Made by a program: the position numbers and the translations under genes. The notes beneath the pieces are model-generated. The model was not told the origin of the DNA. It made no database searches and saw only the letters and a program-made list of their open reading frames with translations. A DNA stretch of 5,766 nt, from assembly GCA_027621895.1 (NCBI GenBank), contig JAQCAK010000143.1, positions 1 through 5,766 on the forward strand, given 5' to 3'. Of this stretch, positions 1 through 5,289 are shown piece by piece (the stretch's first letter is position 1; each line of letters starts with the position of its first letter). This DNA is from Pseudomonadota bacterium. GTDB lineage: Bacteria > Pseudomonadota > Gammaproteobacteria > Pseudomonadales > Azotimanducaceae.

Positions 1-1
1 T

Positions 2-55
2 CATACCGGTGAAGCAGCCGTTCTGCAGTTACTGGCAAAGAAAAACGCCAGCTGA
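2..55 (+). CDS. C-terminal end of an unidentified protein (partial)
   Basis: A frame open from the left window edge encodes 17 residues (HTGEAAVLQLLAKKNAS) and stops with TGA at 53-55. It would end 2 bp before the stop codon of the converging AhpD-like gene, which is normal packing in this compact window. The tail is too short to assign a family or function. The only support is the open frame, the plausible amphipathic and lysine-rich tail, and the tidy convergent ending, so it could also be non-coding sequence. Confidence 0.35.
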   Translation, partial: HTGEAAVLQLLAKKNAS

Positions 56-57
56 GT

Positions 58-573
58 CTAGATGCTGCCAGGCGTCGGCAACACCGTGGTCTGCATCTCC
101 TCGGGTTCAAGACCGAGCGTAATCAGCACCTTGGACATGGACAGAAAAAGACCGACGCCAAGGGCCAGTTCCATAATTTCCGCCTCCGAGAAGTGTTCAC
201 GCAGGGAAAGTATCTCCGCATCCGTCAGCCTGCCCGGCAGGCCGATGATGTCATCGGTCAGCTTCAAGGCAGAAACCGCAGCCGGTTTAACCCGGGTTTC
301 ATAGCCGTCGGCGATCATTTCAACCGTGGATTCGTCGAGACCCGCTGCACGAGCGGCGTCAAACCTGACGTTTTTTCAGTAACCGCAGTCCGTGATTCGC
401 GCATTGCGAATCCGGGTCATTTCCTTGATTTCCTGCGCAACAATGCCGCGCTGCCAGAACTCGGCATAGAGTTCAAAAAAAGCACCGATCACTGCCGGCG
501 AATGAGCCATCACCGTCCTGAAGTCTGCGGGCTCTCCCGCCAGTGCTGATGGTACCCTGGGATTTGTAGACAT
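58..573 (-). CDS. AhpD-like / carboxymuconolactone decarboxylase-fold protein, probable selenoprotein with CxxU motif (in-frame TGA)
   Basis: The frame codes for 171 residues if the TGA at 376-378 is read as an amino acid. Seen: residues 48-74 (QEIKEMTRIRNARITDCGY, then TGA, then KNVRFDAA) match the AhpD/CMD redox helix, where the family has CxxC. The TGA falls on the second cysteine, giving Cys63-Gly-Tyr-Sec66. The 105 residues after it remain family-like (RAAGLD, a helix near LTDAEILSLREHFSEAEIMELA, then VGLFLSMSKVL), with no other stop or frameshift. The ATG at 573 has a GGGAGA Shine-Dalgarno site at 583-588, overlapping the end of the upstream gene. In this family such a motif serves thiol-disulfide or peroxide chemistry in the cytoplasm; the partner is unknown. 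AhpD-like and CMD-domain selenoproteins are known from marine metagenomes. The alternative is a pseudogene or sequencing error (TGC/TGT to TGA). Stop-based gene calling would yield two fragments, ending at 376 and starting at 318. Confidence 0.8.
339..370 (-). promoter_or_regulatory. Candidate bacterial SECIS stem-loop downstream of the in-frame TGA
   Basis: On the minus strand, GAC (360-358), a bulged G (357) and CCGCT (356-352) pair with AGCGG (346-342) and GTC (341-339) around a five-base loop CGTGC (351-347). This is an 8-bp stem with one 5'-side bulge and a GU in the loop, and 24 nt separate the TGA from the loop. Bacterial SECIS elements lie inside the coding region just after UGA, with a G early in the apical loop; from memory, the loop sits roughly 16-37 nt away. 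A competing smaller hairpin, CGTCA-GGTT-TGACG (370-357), has only 10 nt before its loop. The two share bases and exclude each other. Any GC-rich coding stretch yields some stems, so this is supportive, not proof. Confidence 0.55.
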
Positions 574-575
574 GT

Positions 576-995
576 TCAGATTTCTCCCGTCGCCAGTGTC
601 AGTTTCAGGCGTGCCTGCATATCGAAAATGGAGAGCGCAGTCAGCAGCGTCACGCAACCCGCATCACCAAAGGCCAGCCTCACTGCCTCTACTTCTTCAT
701 CCTGCAGCTGGTGATGCTGGTAGGGAATTCGCTCGGCAGCGTCCAGCGCCGCCTGCTCATCTGGTGCGAAATGACTGAAATCGCCCGTCGCGAGATAGCC
801 AAGATCTTCGCCCGGAACGCCCTCGCCCGGGCCGCCGTGAATCTGTTCTATTCGCGCCTGGCACAGCGCCAGCACTCGCGAGGGAACATGATCACTGGTT
901 TCCAGGGCACGGAGAAAGGCCTGGTAACGTACTGCCATTTCGGGCTGTAACGCCAGCAGTTCTTCAAGACGGGAATTTTGTTTCAGCCAGCTCAT
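576..995 (-). CDS. CMD/AhpD-like helical protein lacking the CxxC motif
   Basis: The predicted protein has 139 residues and resembles the carboxymuconolactone decarboxylase/AhpD-like fold. A helix at about 37-54 (VPSRVLALCQARIEQIHGG) sits where the family has its redox helix. It is followed by SHFAPDEQAALDAAERIPYQHH (74-95) and by AFGDAGCVTLLTALSIFDMQARL (108-130), which match the usual C-terminal helices. Cys45 and Cys114 are the only cysteines. The expected CxYC is replaced by an IHGG segment, so classical AhpD disulfide chemistry is unlikely. ATG at 995 is chosen; a GTG directly before it (996-998) would add one residue. No clear Shine-Dalgarno site is visible. Its TGA (576-578) ends 2 bp before the AhpD-like selenoprotein start, so the two are very likely co-transcribed and translationally coupled, and may form a hetero-oligomer. 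The exact biochemical role is unknown. Confidence 0.82.
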   Translation of the reverse strand: MSWLKQNSRLEELLALQPEMAVRYQAFLRALETSDHVPSRVLALCQARIEQIHGGPGEGVPGEDLGYLATGDFSHFAPDEQAALDAAERIPYQHHQLQDEEVEAVRLAFGDAGCVTLLTALSIFDMQARLKLTLATGEI

Positions 996-1051
996 CACAT
1001 AAGGATAACGGATGCCGGGGCCGGATGTCTCGCGATCAGGATGGGTAGGTG

Positions 1052-1074
1052 CGGGGTCCGCGAGGCGAACCCCG
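1052..1074. repeat. Strong GC-rich hairpin between the basic-protein gene and the CMD-like gene
   Basis: CGGGGTCCGC (1052-1061) and GCGAACCCCG (1065-1074) pair over 10 positions, with one G-T wobble and a three-base loop (GAG). In plus-strand RNA the stem can be extended four pairs outward (1048-1051 with 1075-1078), two of them wobbles. No T-run follows on either strand, so it is not a standard intrinsic terminator. It lies 9 bp past the stop codon of the small basic protein gene. It could separate that gene's expression from the downstream CMD genes as an attenuator or RNA-stabilising stem, or be a REP-type repeat. Confidence 0.6.
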
Positions 1075-1082
1075 TGCCGGTC

Positions 1083-1181
1083 TTACTTACCCTTGGGCTT
1101 CTTTGCAGGCTTTGCGGTTTTAGGCGCAACAGCTGAATTAGGCTTGGGAGCTTTTGACGCAGCTTTATTGGCTTTTGCCAT
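1083..1181 (-). CDS. Small Lys/Ala/Pro-rich basic protein (32 aa, histone-H1-tail-like)
   Basis: This short frame encodes 32 residues with 10 Lys, 9 Ala and 5 Pro, no acidic and no aromatic residue, so the net charge is about +10. It begins MAKANKAASKAPK and ends KPAKKPKGK. The ATG at 1181 is preceded by GGAG (1194-1191) with a 9-nt spacer, a convincing ribosome-binding site that fixes the start. The stop is TAA (1083-1085). The composition resembles the disordered tails of bacterial H1-like proteins and AlgP-type repeats, which bind DNA or RNA. That role is inferred from composition alone; no fold or homologue is recognised. It is the first gene after the divergent control region and precedes the CMD-like pair, separated by a strong hairpin. 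Confidence 0.65.
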   Translation of the reverse strand: MAKANKAASKAPKPNSAVAPKTAKPAKKPKGK

Positions 1182-1202
1182 GTGCTACTACTCCAAAAAT
1201 TA

Positions 1203-1219
1203 CACCACACCGTGTGGTG
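1203..1219. promoter_or_regulatory. Perfect 17-bp palindrome, candidate operator or 5'-leader hairpin
   Basis: CACCACAC (1203-1210) and GTGTGGTG (1212-1219) are exact inverted repeats around one base. The site lies 21 bp upstream of the small basic protein start and downstream of a possible minus-strand -10 box (TATAAG, 1235-1230). It would therefore be in the transcribed leader or at the start of transcription. No T-run directly follows it, so a terminator role is unlikely. A repressor operator or a leader hairpin in the mRNA are both possible. Confidence 0.5.
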
Positions 1220-1229
1220 CAGGAAGAAT

Positions 1230-1266
1230 CTTATACCTTTTTTTTTACGCTGCAATGACAATTTTG
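1230..1266 (-). promoter_or_regulatory. Weak candidate promoter for the small basic protein gene
   Basis: On the minus strand TATAAG (1235-1230) is a good -10 hexamer. The nearest good -35 match, TTGTCA (1261-1256), lies 20 bp away, longer than the usual 16-18. A nine-base A-tract (1246-1238) fills the spacer and could bend the DNA. The placement upstream of a well-supported gene start is the main argument. It overlaps the divergent MFS promoter, so the two may compete for polymerase. Confidence 0.3.
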
Positions 1267-1283
1267 GTCAGTGAGCGCATAAT
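1255..1283 (+). promoter_or_regulatory. Sigma70-type promoter for the MFS transporter gene
   Basis: ATGACA (1255-1260, 5 of 6 to TTGACA) and CATAAT (1278-1283, 5 of 6 to TATAAT) are separated by exactly 17 bp. Transcription would start near 1290, about 20 nt before the MFS start codon. No Shine-Dalgarno site is apparent in that short leader. Confidence 0.55.
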
Positions 1284-1309
1284 CCGCCGTTTTTTCCGCC
1301 GCCTGTTTC

Positions 1310-2701
1310 ATGAACCTGATTCCAACCTATTCCAAGGACGAACGCAGCGACAAATCGCTGCGACATTCCATCAAGGATGGCATCAGTTACTCTCTCATGA
1401 CGGGGGTCGGTGAAAGTTATTTTGCCGCGTTTGCCATCTTCCTGAAGGCTTCAGCGCCACAGGTGGCACTGCTGGCTTCACTGCCGCCATTGCTGGCTTC
1501 CTTCTCACAACTGTTTGCCGTCTACCTGGGACAGAAGACCGGTGTGCGAAAAAACATCGTCGTTATGGGTGCGCTCCTGCAGGCCGCGGCCCTCGCCATG
1601 ATCGCCCTGGTGCCCCTGCTGTTTCCGCTGGCAGCCTTTACGATGCTCATTGTTTTCGTGGTGATTTACTACAGCGGTGCCAATCTCGGCGCCCCCCTGT
1701 GGGGAAGCCTGATGGGTTCAATTGTGCCCGAGCAGGTTCGAGGGCGTTTCTTCGGCACCAGAACACGGCTGTCCAGCGTTGCCTCGTTTTCTGCCCTGAT
1801 CCTGGCCGGACTGGTGCTGCACTTTTTTGACGAACTGTCACTGACCCAGTGGGGATTCCTGGTGATTTTTGCAGCCGGGGTGGCAGCTCGCCTGGTCTCA
1901 ACCTGGCATCTCACCCAGTTGCATGATCCACCCCACCAGCAGGCCATTGAGGGTGACGTGACGAATCTGTTCAGCCGGGGCTTTTTCAGGGGGCAGCGCC
2001 AGTTCCTGCGGTTTTCCCTGTTCTTCGCATCCATGCAGGCCGCCGTGGCCATCTCCGGGCCGCTGGTGGTGGTTTACCTGCTGCGGGATCTGCATTTCAG
2101 CTATATCGAACTGACTATCAACACGGCGGCCTCCGTCCTTGTGCGGTTCCTGGTGCTCAGTCGCTGGGGGAGGCTTTCTGATCTTTTTGGTAACCGAATC
2201 ATCCTGCGGGTCACGGGTTTCAGCATTCCACTGGTGCCCTTTGCCTGGGTGCTGTCCACGGATTTCTACTACCTGCTGATGGTCCAGGCGCTTTCCGGAT
2301 TGCTCTGGTCAGGGTTTTCACTCAGCGCCACGAACTTTGTCTATGACCTGACCGAGCAGCACGAGCGGGCGGGCCTGATGGCACTGCATGCGGTATTCGC
2401 GGCTGTCGCGGTGTTTATCGGCGCAACGCTGGGTGGCCTGCTGACGGTGATACTGCCAAAAGAGATCAGCCTGTTTGGTGCGCACTTTGAATGGCTGACC
2501 ACCATCTACGGCGTCTTCCTGGTCTCAGCCGTGATCCGTCTGCTGGTCGCAGCGGCTTTCCTGCCACGCCTGAAGGAAGTCCGGCCGGTGCGGCCGATGA
2601 GCTATCACGGGCTGCTCTTCCGCGTCACCCGCTTCTCGCCAATCTCCGGCGTTATCTTCGATGTGGTGAATCGCATCAACCGCCCCGACAAGGAAGACTG
2701 A
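1310..2701 (+). CDS. Major facilitator superfamily (MFS) transporter
   Basis: The gene encodes a 463-residue inner-membrane protein, a normal length for a 12-helix MFS carrier. A short polar N-terminus (1-24) is followed by many hydrophobic segments (for example 27-45, 52-73, 84-105, 108-122, 157-173, 181-196, 234-257, 301-316, 321-342, 357-381 and 397-417). Motif-A-like loops follow helix 2 (GQKTGVRK, 74-81) and appear again in the second half (GRLSDLFGNR, 287-296), and GRFFGTRTR (145-153) is a typical loop after helix 4. A charged linker at about 199-230 separates the halves. ATG at 1310 is the only possible start, because an in-frame TAA lies at 1280-1282. The leader lacks a clear ribosome-binding site. 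The substrate cannot be inferred. It converges with the acyl-CoA dehydrogenase gene 23 bp downstream, and co-function with either neighbour is unproven. Confidence 0.9.
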   Translation: MNLIPTYSKDERSDKSLRHSIKDGISYSLMTGVGESYFAAFAIFLKASAPQVALLASLPPLLASFSQLFAVYLGQKTGVRKNIVVMGALLQAAALAMIALVPLLFPLAAFTMLIVFVVIYYSGANLGAPLWGSLMGSIVPEQVRGRFFGTRTRLSSVASFSALILAGLVLHFFDELSLTQWGFLVIFAAGVAARLVSTWHLTQLHDPPHQQAIEGDVTNLFSRGFFRGQRQFLRFSLFFASMQAAVAISGPLVVVYLLRDLHFSYIELTINTAASVLVRFLVLSRWGRLSDLFGNRIILRVTGFSIPLVPFAWVLSTDFYYLLMVQALSGLLWSGFSLSATNFVYDLTEQHERAGLMALHAVFAAVAVFIGATLGGLLTVILPKEISLFGAHFEWLTTIYGVFLVSAVIRLLVAAAFLPRLKEVRPVRPMSYHGLLFRVTRFSPISGVIFDVVNRINRPDKED

Positions 2702-2708
2702 CGGGGCG
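2681..2708. repeat. Inverted repeat spanning the MFS stop codon
   Basis: CGCCCCG (2681-2687) and CGGGGCG (2702-2708) are a perfect 7-bp inverted repeat with a 14-base loop that contains the stop codon. GCGCAAGCGC (2706-2715) adds a small nested hairpin. It sits in the 23-bp convergent gap between the MFS and dehydrogenase genes. It may slow or stop transcription from one side, but no T-run follows, so the terminator role is tentative. Confidence 0.3.
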
Positions 2709-2724
2709 CAAGCGCATTCCGATC

Positions 2725-3855
2725 CTAGAAGTTCAGGAGTTCAGCGTAGCGGTTTCGATGGAACGCCTGGTTGCCGAAGGTCGTCTCCAGCAGGCGTGCC
2801 CGCTTCAGGTAGAATCCAGCGTCGTACTCATCGGTCATGCCGATGCCGCCGTGAATCTGGATCAGCTGATTCGACATGTCGTGCAGGAAATCACCCACCT
2901 TGGCCTTGGACAGGGAAGTCAGCTCAGCCACGTTGTCAGCGTTTTCGTCAATCGCCTGCAGCGCTGCTTCCGCACAGGAACGCGCCAGCTCCATCTGGGT
3001 GAACAGCATCGCTGCCCGATGGCCCAGGGCCTGGAATGAACCGATGACCTTGCCGAACTGCACACGGGTTTTCAGGTATTCCAGGGTCATGTCAAAGGCC
3101 TGAGCCGCGGTGCCGAGCATTTCAGCACCCATACCCGCCCGGGCACGATCCAGGATCTGCTCCAGCAACGGATAACCGCCATCAACGGGACCGAGCACAC
3201 CATCGGCACCGACCTCGACACCGTCAAAATGCACGTTGGCGTAACCTCTTGAATCCATGGTGCGCACCTGCTCCCGGGATACGCCCGTGGCCGTGGCAGG
3301 CACCAGGAACAGGGTGATGCCCTGCTCGCCTTCACCACCCGTTCGTGCGGAGACGACGAAGTGCGTGGCCGTCATGCCTTCCAGTACAAAGGTCTTGTCA
3401 CCGGTGAGCATGTAACCATCACCGCTCTTTTCCGCTTTCAACCGGGCACCGGCCGGGTCGTGCCGCGGGCCCTCATCAACAGCCAGAGTCACAATGGCAC
3501 TGCCGTCGACGATTTTGGGGAGCACGGCCTGTTTCTGATCTTCATTGCCGGCAACCAGCAGCGCCGAGGCACCCGCGAGGGCCGAGGCAAACAGCGGCGA
3601 GGCTGTCAGCTGGCGTCCACACTCTTCGAGAATGACGCCAAAGGTCAGGTAGCCCAGATCCGAGCCGCCATACTGTTCCGGCACGATAATGCCGGTCCAT
3701 CCCATATCGACCATGGCGGACCAGGTCTCGGGGAAGTAGCTGCCGTCCACGTCCTTGTCGCGCATTTCACGGAACTTCTGGACCGGTGACTGTTCTGTGA
3801 CCCAGGACTTCGCCTGGTCACGGATCATGGATTGTTCTTCAGTTAATGCTGCCAT
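2725..3855 (-). CDS. Acyl-CoA dehydrogenase family protein, likely non-catalytic partner subunit
   Basis: The 376-residue protein has the acyl-CoA dehydrogenase layout: N-terminal helical domain (WTGIIVPEQYGGSDLGYL, 53-70), middle beta domain (about 120-220) and C-terminal helices. FAD-contact motifs are clear at RVQFGKVIGSFQ (264-275) and IQIHGGIGMTDEYD (332-345). The middle-domain motif usually reading SEPxAGSD is degenerate (AVDEGPRHDPAG, 125-136). The isovaleryl-CoA-dehydrogenase-type catalytic Glu position appears to be Asp236 (LDRARAG). The loss of these residues while FAD contacts remain resembles the non-catalytic half of heteromeric steroid side-chain dehydrogenases (ChsE/FadE pairs); that likeness is inferred. 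ATG at 3855 is chosen over an in-frame start at 3942 because AGGGG (3867-3863) lies 7 nt before it and the 29-residue extension is basic, unlike the family, and lies inside the upstream gene. The 10-bp gap to that gene suggests coupling. Soluble cytoplasmic flavoprotein. Confidence 0.9.
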   Translation of the reverse strand: MAALTEEQSMIRDQAKSWVTEQSPVQKFREMRDKDVDGSYFPETWSAMVDMGWTGIIVPEQYGGSDLGYLTFGVILEECGRQLTASPLFASALAGASALLVAGNEDQKQAVLPKIVDGSAIVTLAVDEGPRHDPAGARLKAEKSGDGYMLTGDKTFVLEGMTATHFVVSARTGGEGEQGITLFLVPATATGVSREQVRTMDSRGYANVHFDGVEVGADGVLGPVDGGYPLLEQILDRARAGMGAEMLGTAAQAFDMTLEYLKTRVQFGKVIGSFQALGHRAAMLFTQMELARSCAEAALQAIDENADNVAELTSLSKAKVGDFLHDMSNQLIQIHGGIGMTDEYDAGFYLKRARLLETTFGNQAFHRNRYAELLNF

Positions 3856-3865
3856 TGCTGTGCCC

Positions 3866-5077
3866 CTAGTCCTTCTGCGTGGTCTCTGGGAGACCCAGGA
3901 TATTCTTGGAAATGATGTTGTTCTGCACTTCGAACGAGCCACCGTAAATCGACATGGCCTTGCCGAACAACCAGTCCTTCACATTACCCAGTTCTTCCGC
4001 TGAGAAATGATCGCCTTCCCAGCCCACACCCTGGCTGCCGGCGATTTCGAGGTTCAGCTCGGCACGGGTCTGGGCAACGAAAGTCGCCGAGTTTTTCAGG
4101 ATCGAAGCCGCTGCGCTGACTTCCACGTTACCGCGCGCCTCTGCGGTAATCCGGCCGATCGTGAGGCTGTGCGCCTGCGCATCCATCAGGTGTCTGGCCA
4201 CGCGGTTTCTTAAATCTGCATCTGCAAGCCGGCCCATGGCATCGGTGCCGACATAGTCCTTTGCTTTTTCCTGCAGGGACTTCCTGGAGCCGGTGGCGCG
4301 GGGGGTACCCGCCTGGGTCTGGCTCTGGCGTTCATGCTGCAGCAGTCGCTTGACAACGCTCCATCCCTGGTTCAGCGGACCGAGCAGTTCAGACTTGTCG
4401 GTTCGTGCATCGTTGAAGAATGTTTCACAGAAGGGAGACGCACCGGAAATCAGTTTGATCGGCCGGGTCTCAATGCCTTCCTGGTCCATGGGGACCAGCA
4501 CGAAACTGATACCGTCACGCTTGGCCGCATTGCTGTCCGTGCGCACCAGGGCGCCACACCATTGCGAAATATCAGCGCCTGACGTCCAGACCTTCTGGCC
4601 ATTGATCCTGAAGGTATCACCGTCGATCTCTGCTTTCGTTGACAGACCCGCCAGGTCACTGCCCGCGTTCGGTTCTGAAAGCCCCAGGCACCAGCGGATT
4701 TCGCCGCTCGCAATACGCGGCAGGTGGCGCGCTTTCTGGTCATCGGTGCCGTATTCCATGATCGTGGGGCCCACCATCGTGACGCCCATACCCGCGATCA
4801 GCGGAATGTGGTTAACAGCGCCGATCTTGCCCATCTCCTGGGCAATGACCTTGGCCTCCGGATGGGACAGCCCCGCACCACCAAACTCTTTGGGCCACGT
4901 CGGCGCGCCCCAGCCTTTTTCCGTCAGACGCTGGCGCCAGGTTTCCCAGTCGGCCCGGGTGTCTTCGGTCATTTCTCCCTCGATGCCCATACCTTTTCCA
5001 GCCAGTGTGCTCGGGAAGTTGTTCTTCAGCCATTCAGCTGCTTCCGCCCTGAACGTCTCAAGTGCTTCGTTTGCCAT
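3866..5077 (-). CDS. Acyl-CoA dehydrogenase, likely catalytic subunit of a heteromeric pair
   Basis: The 403-residue protein is a flavin-dependent acyl-CoA dehydrogenase, introducing an alpha,beta double bond in an acyl-CoA and passing electrons to electron-transfer flavoprotein. Seen: WGAPTWPKEFGGAGLS (56-71), the strongly conserved LGLSEPNAGSDLAGL (131-145) and NGQKVWTSGA (159-168), LLQHERQSQ (245-253) with Glu249 at the position of the catalytic Glu of isovaleryl-CoA dehydrogenase, and IYGGSFEVQNNIISKNILGLP (377-397). The RxQFGxxIGxFQ FAD motif of the C-terminal domain is missing (the region reads MGRLADADLRNRVARH, 281-296) but is intact in the adjacent gene. This complementarity suggests an alpha2beta2 enzyme. 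ATG at 5077 is preceded by AAGGGA (5090-5085). An in-frame extension to 5242 is rejected because it covers the control region and lacks family resemblance. First gene of a two-gene operon; the TAG stop overlaps the next gene's ribosome-binding site. Confidence 0.93.
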   Translation of the reverse strand: MANEALETFRAEAAEWLKNNFPSTLAGKGMGIEGEMTEDTRADWETWRQRLTEKGWGAPTWPKEFGGAGLSHPEAKVIAQEMGKIGAVNHIPLIAGMGVTMVGPTIMEYGTDDQKARHLPRIASGEIRWCLGLSEPNAGSDLAGLSTKAEIDGDTFRINGQKVWTSGADISQWCGALVRTDSNAAKRDGISFVLVPMDQEGIETRPIKLISGASPFCETFFNDARTDKSELLGPLNQGWSVVKRLLQHERQSQTQAGTPRATGSRKSLQEKAKDYVGTDAMGRLADADLRNRVARHLMDAQAHSLTIGRITAEARGNVEVSAAASILKNSATFVAQTRAELNLEIAGSQGVGWEGDHFSAEELGNVKDWLFGKAMSIYGGSFEVQNNIISKNILGLPETTQKD

Positions 5078-5105
5078 TCGTTTTTCCCTTTGGTTTGAAA
5101 GGATT

Positions 5106-5128
5106 GCGCCTTGTGATATGCAAGGTGC
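5106..5128. repeat. Imperfect inverted repeat near the dehydrogenase start
   Basis: GCGCCTTG (5106-5113) and CAAGGTGC (5121-5128) match in 7 of 8 positions around TGATATG. It lies 29 bp upstream of the dehydrogenase start codon and could be a leader hairpin or an operator half. The core CCTTG-CAAGG arms are perfect. Confidence 0.35.
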
Positions 5129-5150
5129 CAAATTTGAGGCGACCATGATA

Positions 5151-5172
5151 GGCAAACAGATAGTTGTTTGCC
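5151..5172. promoter_or_regulatory. Perfect 22-bp palindrome (8-6-8), candidate operator
   Basis: GGCAAACA (5151-5158) and TGTTTGCC (5165-5172) are exact inverted repeats around GATAGT. It lies between the divergent dehydrogenase and CoA-transferase genes, 74 bp upstream of the dehydrogenase start codon. Length and symmetry suit a dimeric helix-turn-helix repressor of the TetR or GntR type, common regulators of acyl-CoA catabolism. The regulator is not in this window. Confidence 0.55.
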
Positions 5173-5232
5173 ATGGGACAAATCCTGTGGATTCACGGCT
5201 GTGATACTCCCATCCAGCCTCCCCCAACCGCG

Positions 5233-5260
5233 TTGCCAGCACCGGTTAATTGTGTTTAAT
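5233..5260 (+). promoter_or_regulatory. Sigma70-type promoter for the CoA-transferase gene
   Basis: TTGCCA (5233-5238, 5 of 6 to the -35 consensus) and TTTAAT (5255-5260, 5 of 6 to the -10 consensus) are separated by 16 bp. Transcription would start near 5267, leaving a leader of about 23 nt. No strong ribosome-binding site is visible before the ATG at 5290. The -10 box lies inside a palindrome. Confidence 0.55.
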
Positions 5261-5265
5261 TCACC
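5244..5265. promoter_or_regulatory. Imperfect 22-bp palindrome (8-6-8) over the -10 box, candidate operator
   Basis: GGTTAATT (5244-5251) and AATTCACC (5258-5265) match in 7 of 8 positions as inverted repeats around GTGTTT. The site covers the predicted -10 box (5255-5260), so a bound protein would block the promoter. It shares arm and spacer lengths with the palindrome at 5151-5172 but not its sequence. Confidence 0.45.
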
Positions 5266-5289
5266 GCACATTCTCTTGTGCCCGAAATC

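Noticed and set aside
31..51. CTGGC/GCCAG inverted repeat at the left convergent junction as a terminator.
   Set aside because: Only 5 bp of stem with a long A/T-rich loop and no T-run after it on either strand; too weak to call.
376..573. The AhpD-like gene read as a truncated 65-residue protein plus a separate downstream ORF starting at 318.
   Set aside because: Both parts are in the same frame and form one continuous domain, the internal ATG at 318 lies mid-domain without a ribosome-binding site, and the TGA sits precisely on a cysteine position.
574..657. N-terminal extension of the AhpD-like protein to an upstream start at 657.
   Set aside because: The extension lies inside the preceding gene in another frame, while the ATG at 573 has a well-placed GGGAGA.
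1012..1413. A 133-codon plus-strand open frame running into the MFS gene.
   Set aside because: It crosses the divergent promoter region, overlaps the MFS start in another frame, and has no recognisable family or ribosome-binding site.
3856..3942. 29-residue N-terminal extension of the smaller acyl-CoA dehydrogenase.
   Set aside because: It overlaps the upstream dehydrogenase, is rich in Arg and unlike the family, and the ATG at 3855 has AGGGG at good spacing.
4293..5204. A 303-codon plus-strand open frame opposite the larger dehydrogenase.
   Set aside because: It is antisense to a clearly conserved enzyme, and its translation is rich in Ser, Pro and Arg with no recognisable domain.
5078..5242. 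55-residue N-terminal extension of the larger acyl-CoA dehydrogenase.
   Set aside because: It runs through the divergent control region with its palindromes, and the ATG at 5077 has a Shine-Dalgarno site and a family-like N-terminus.
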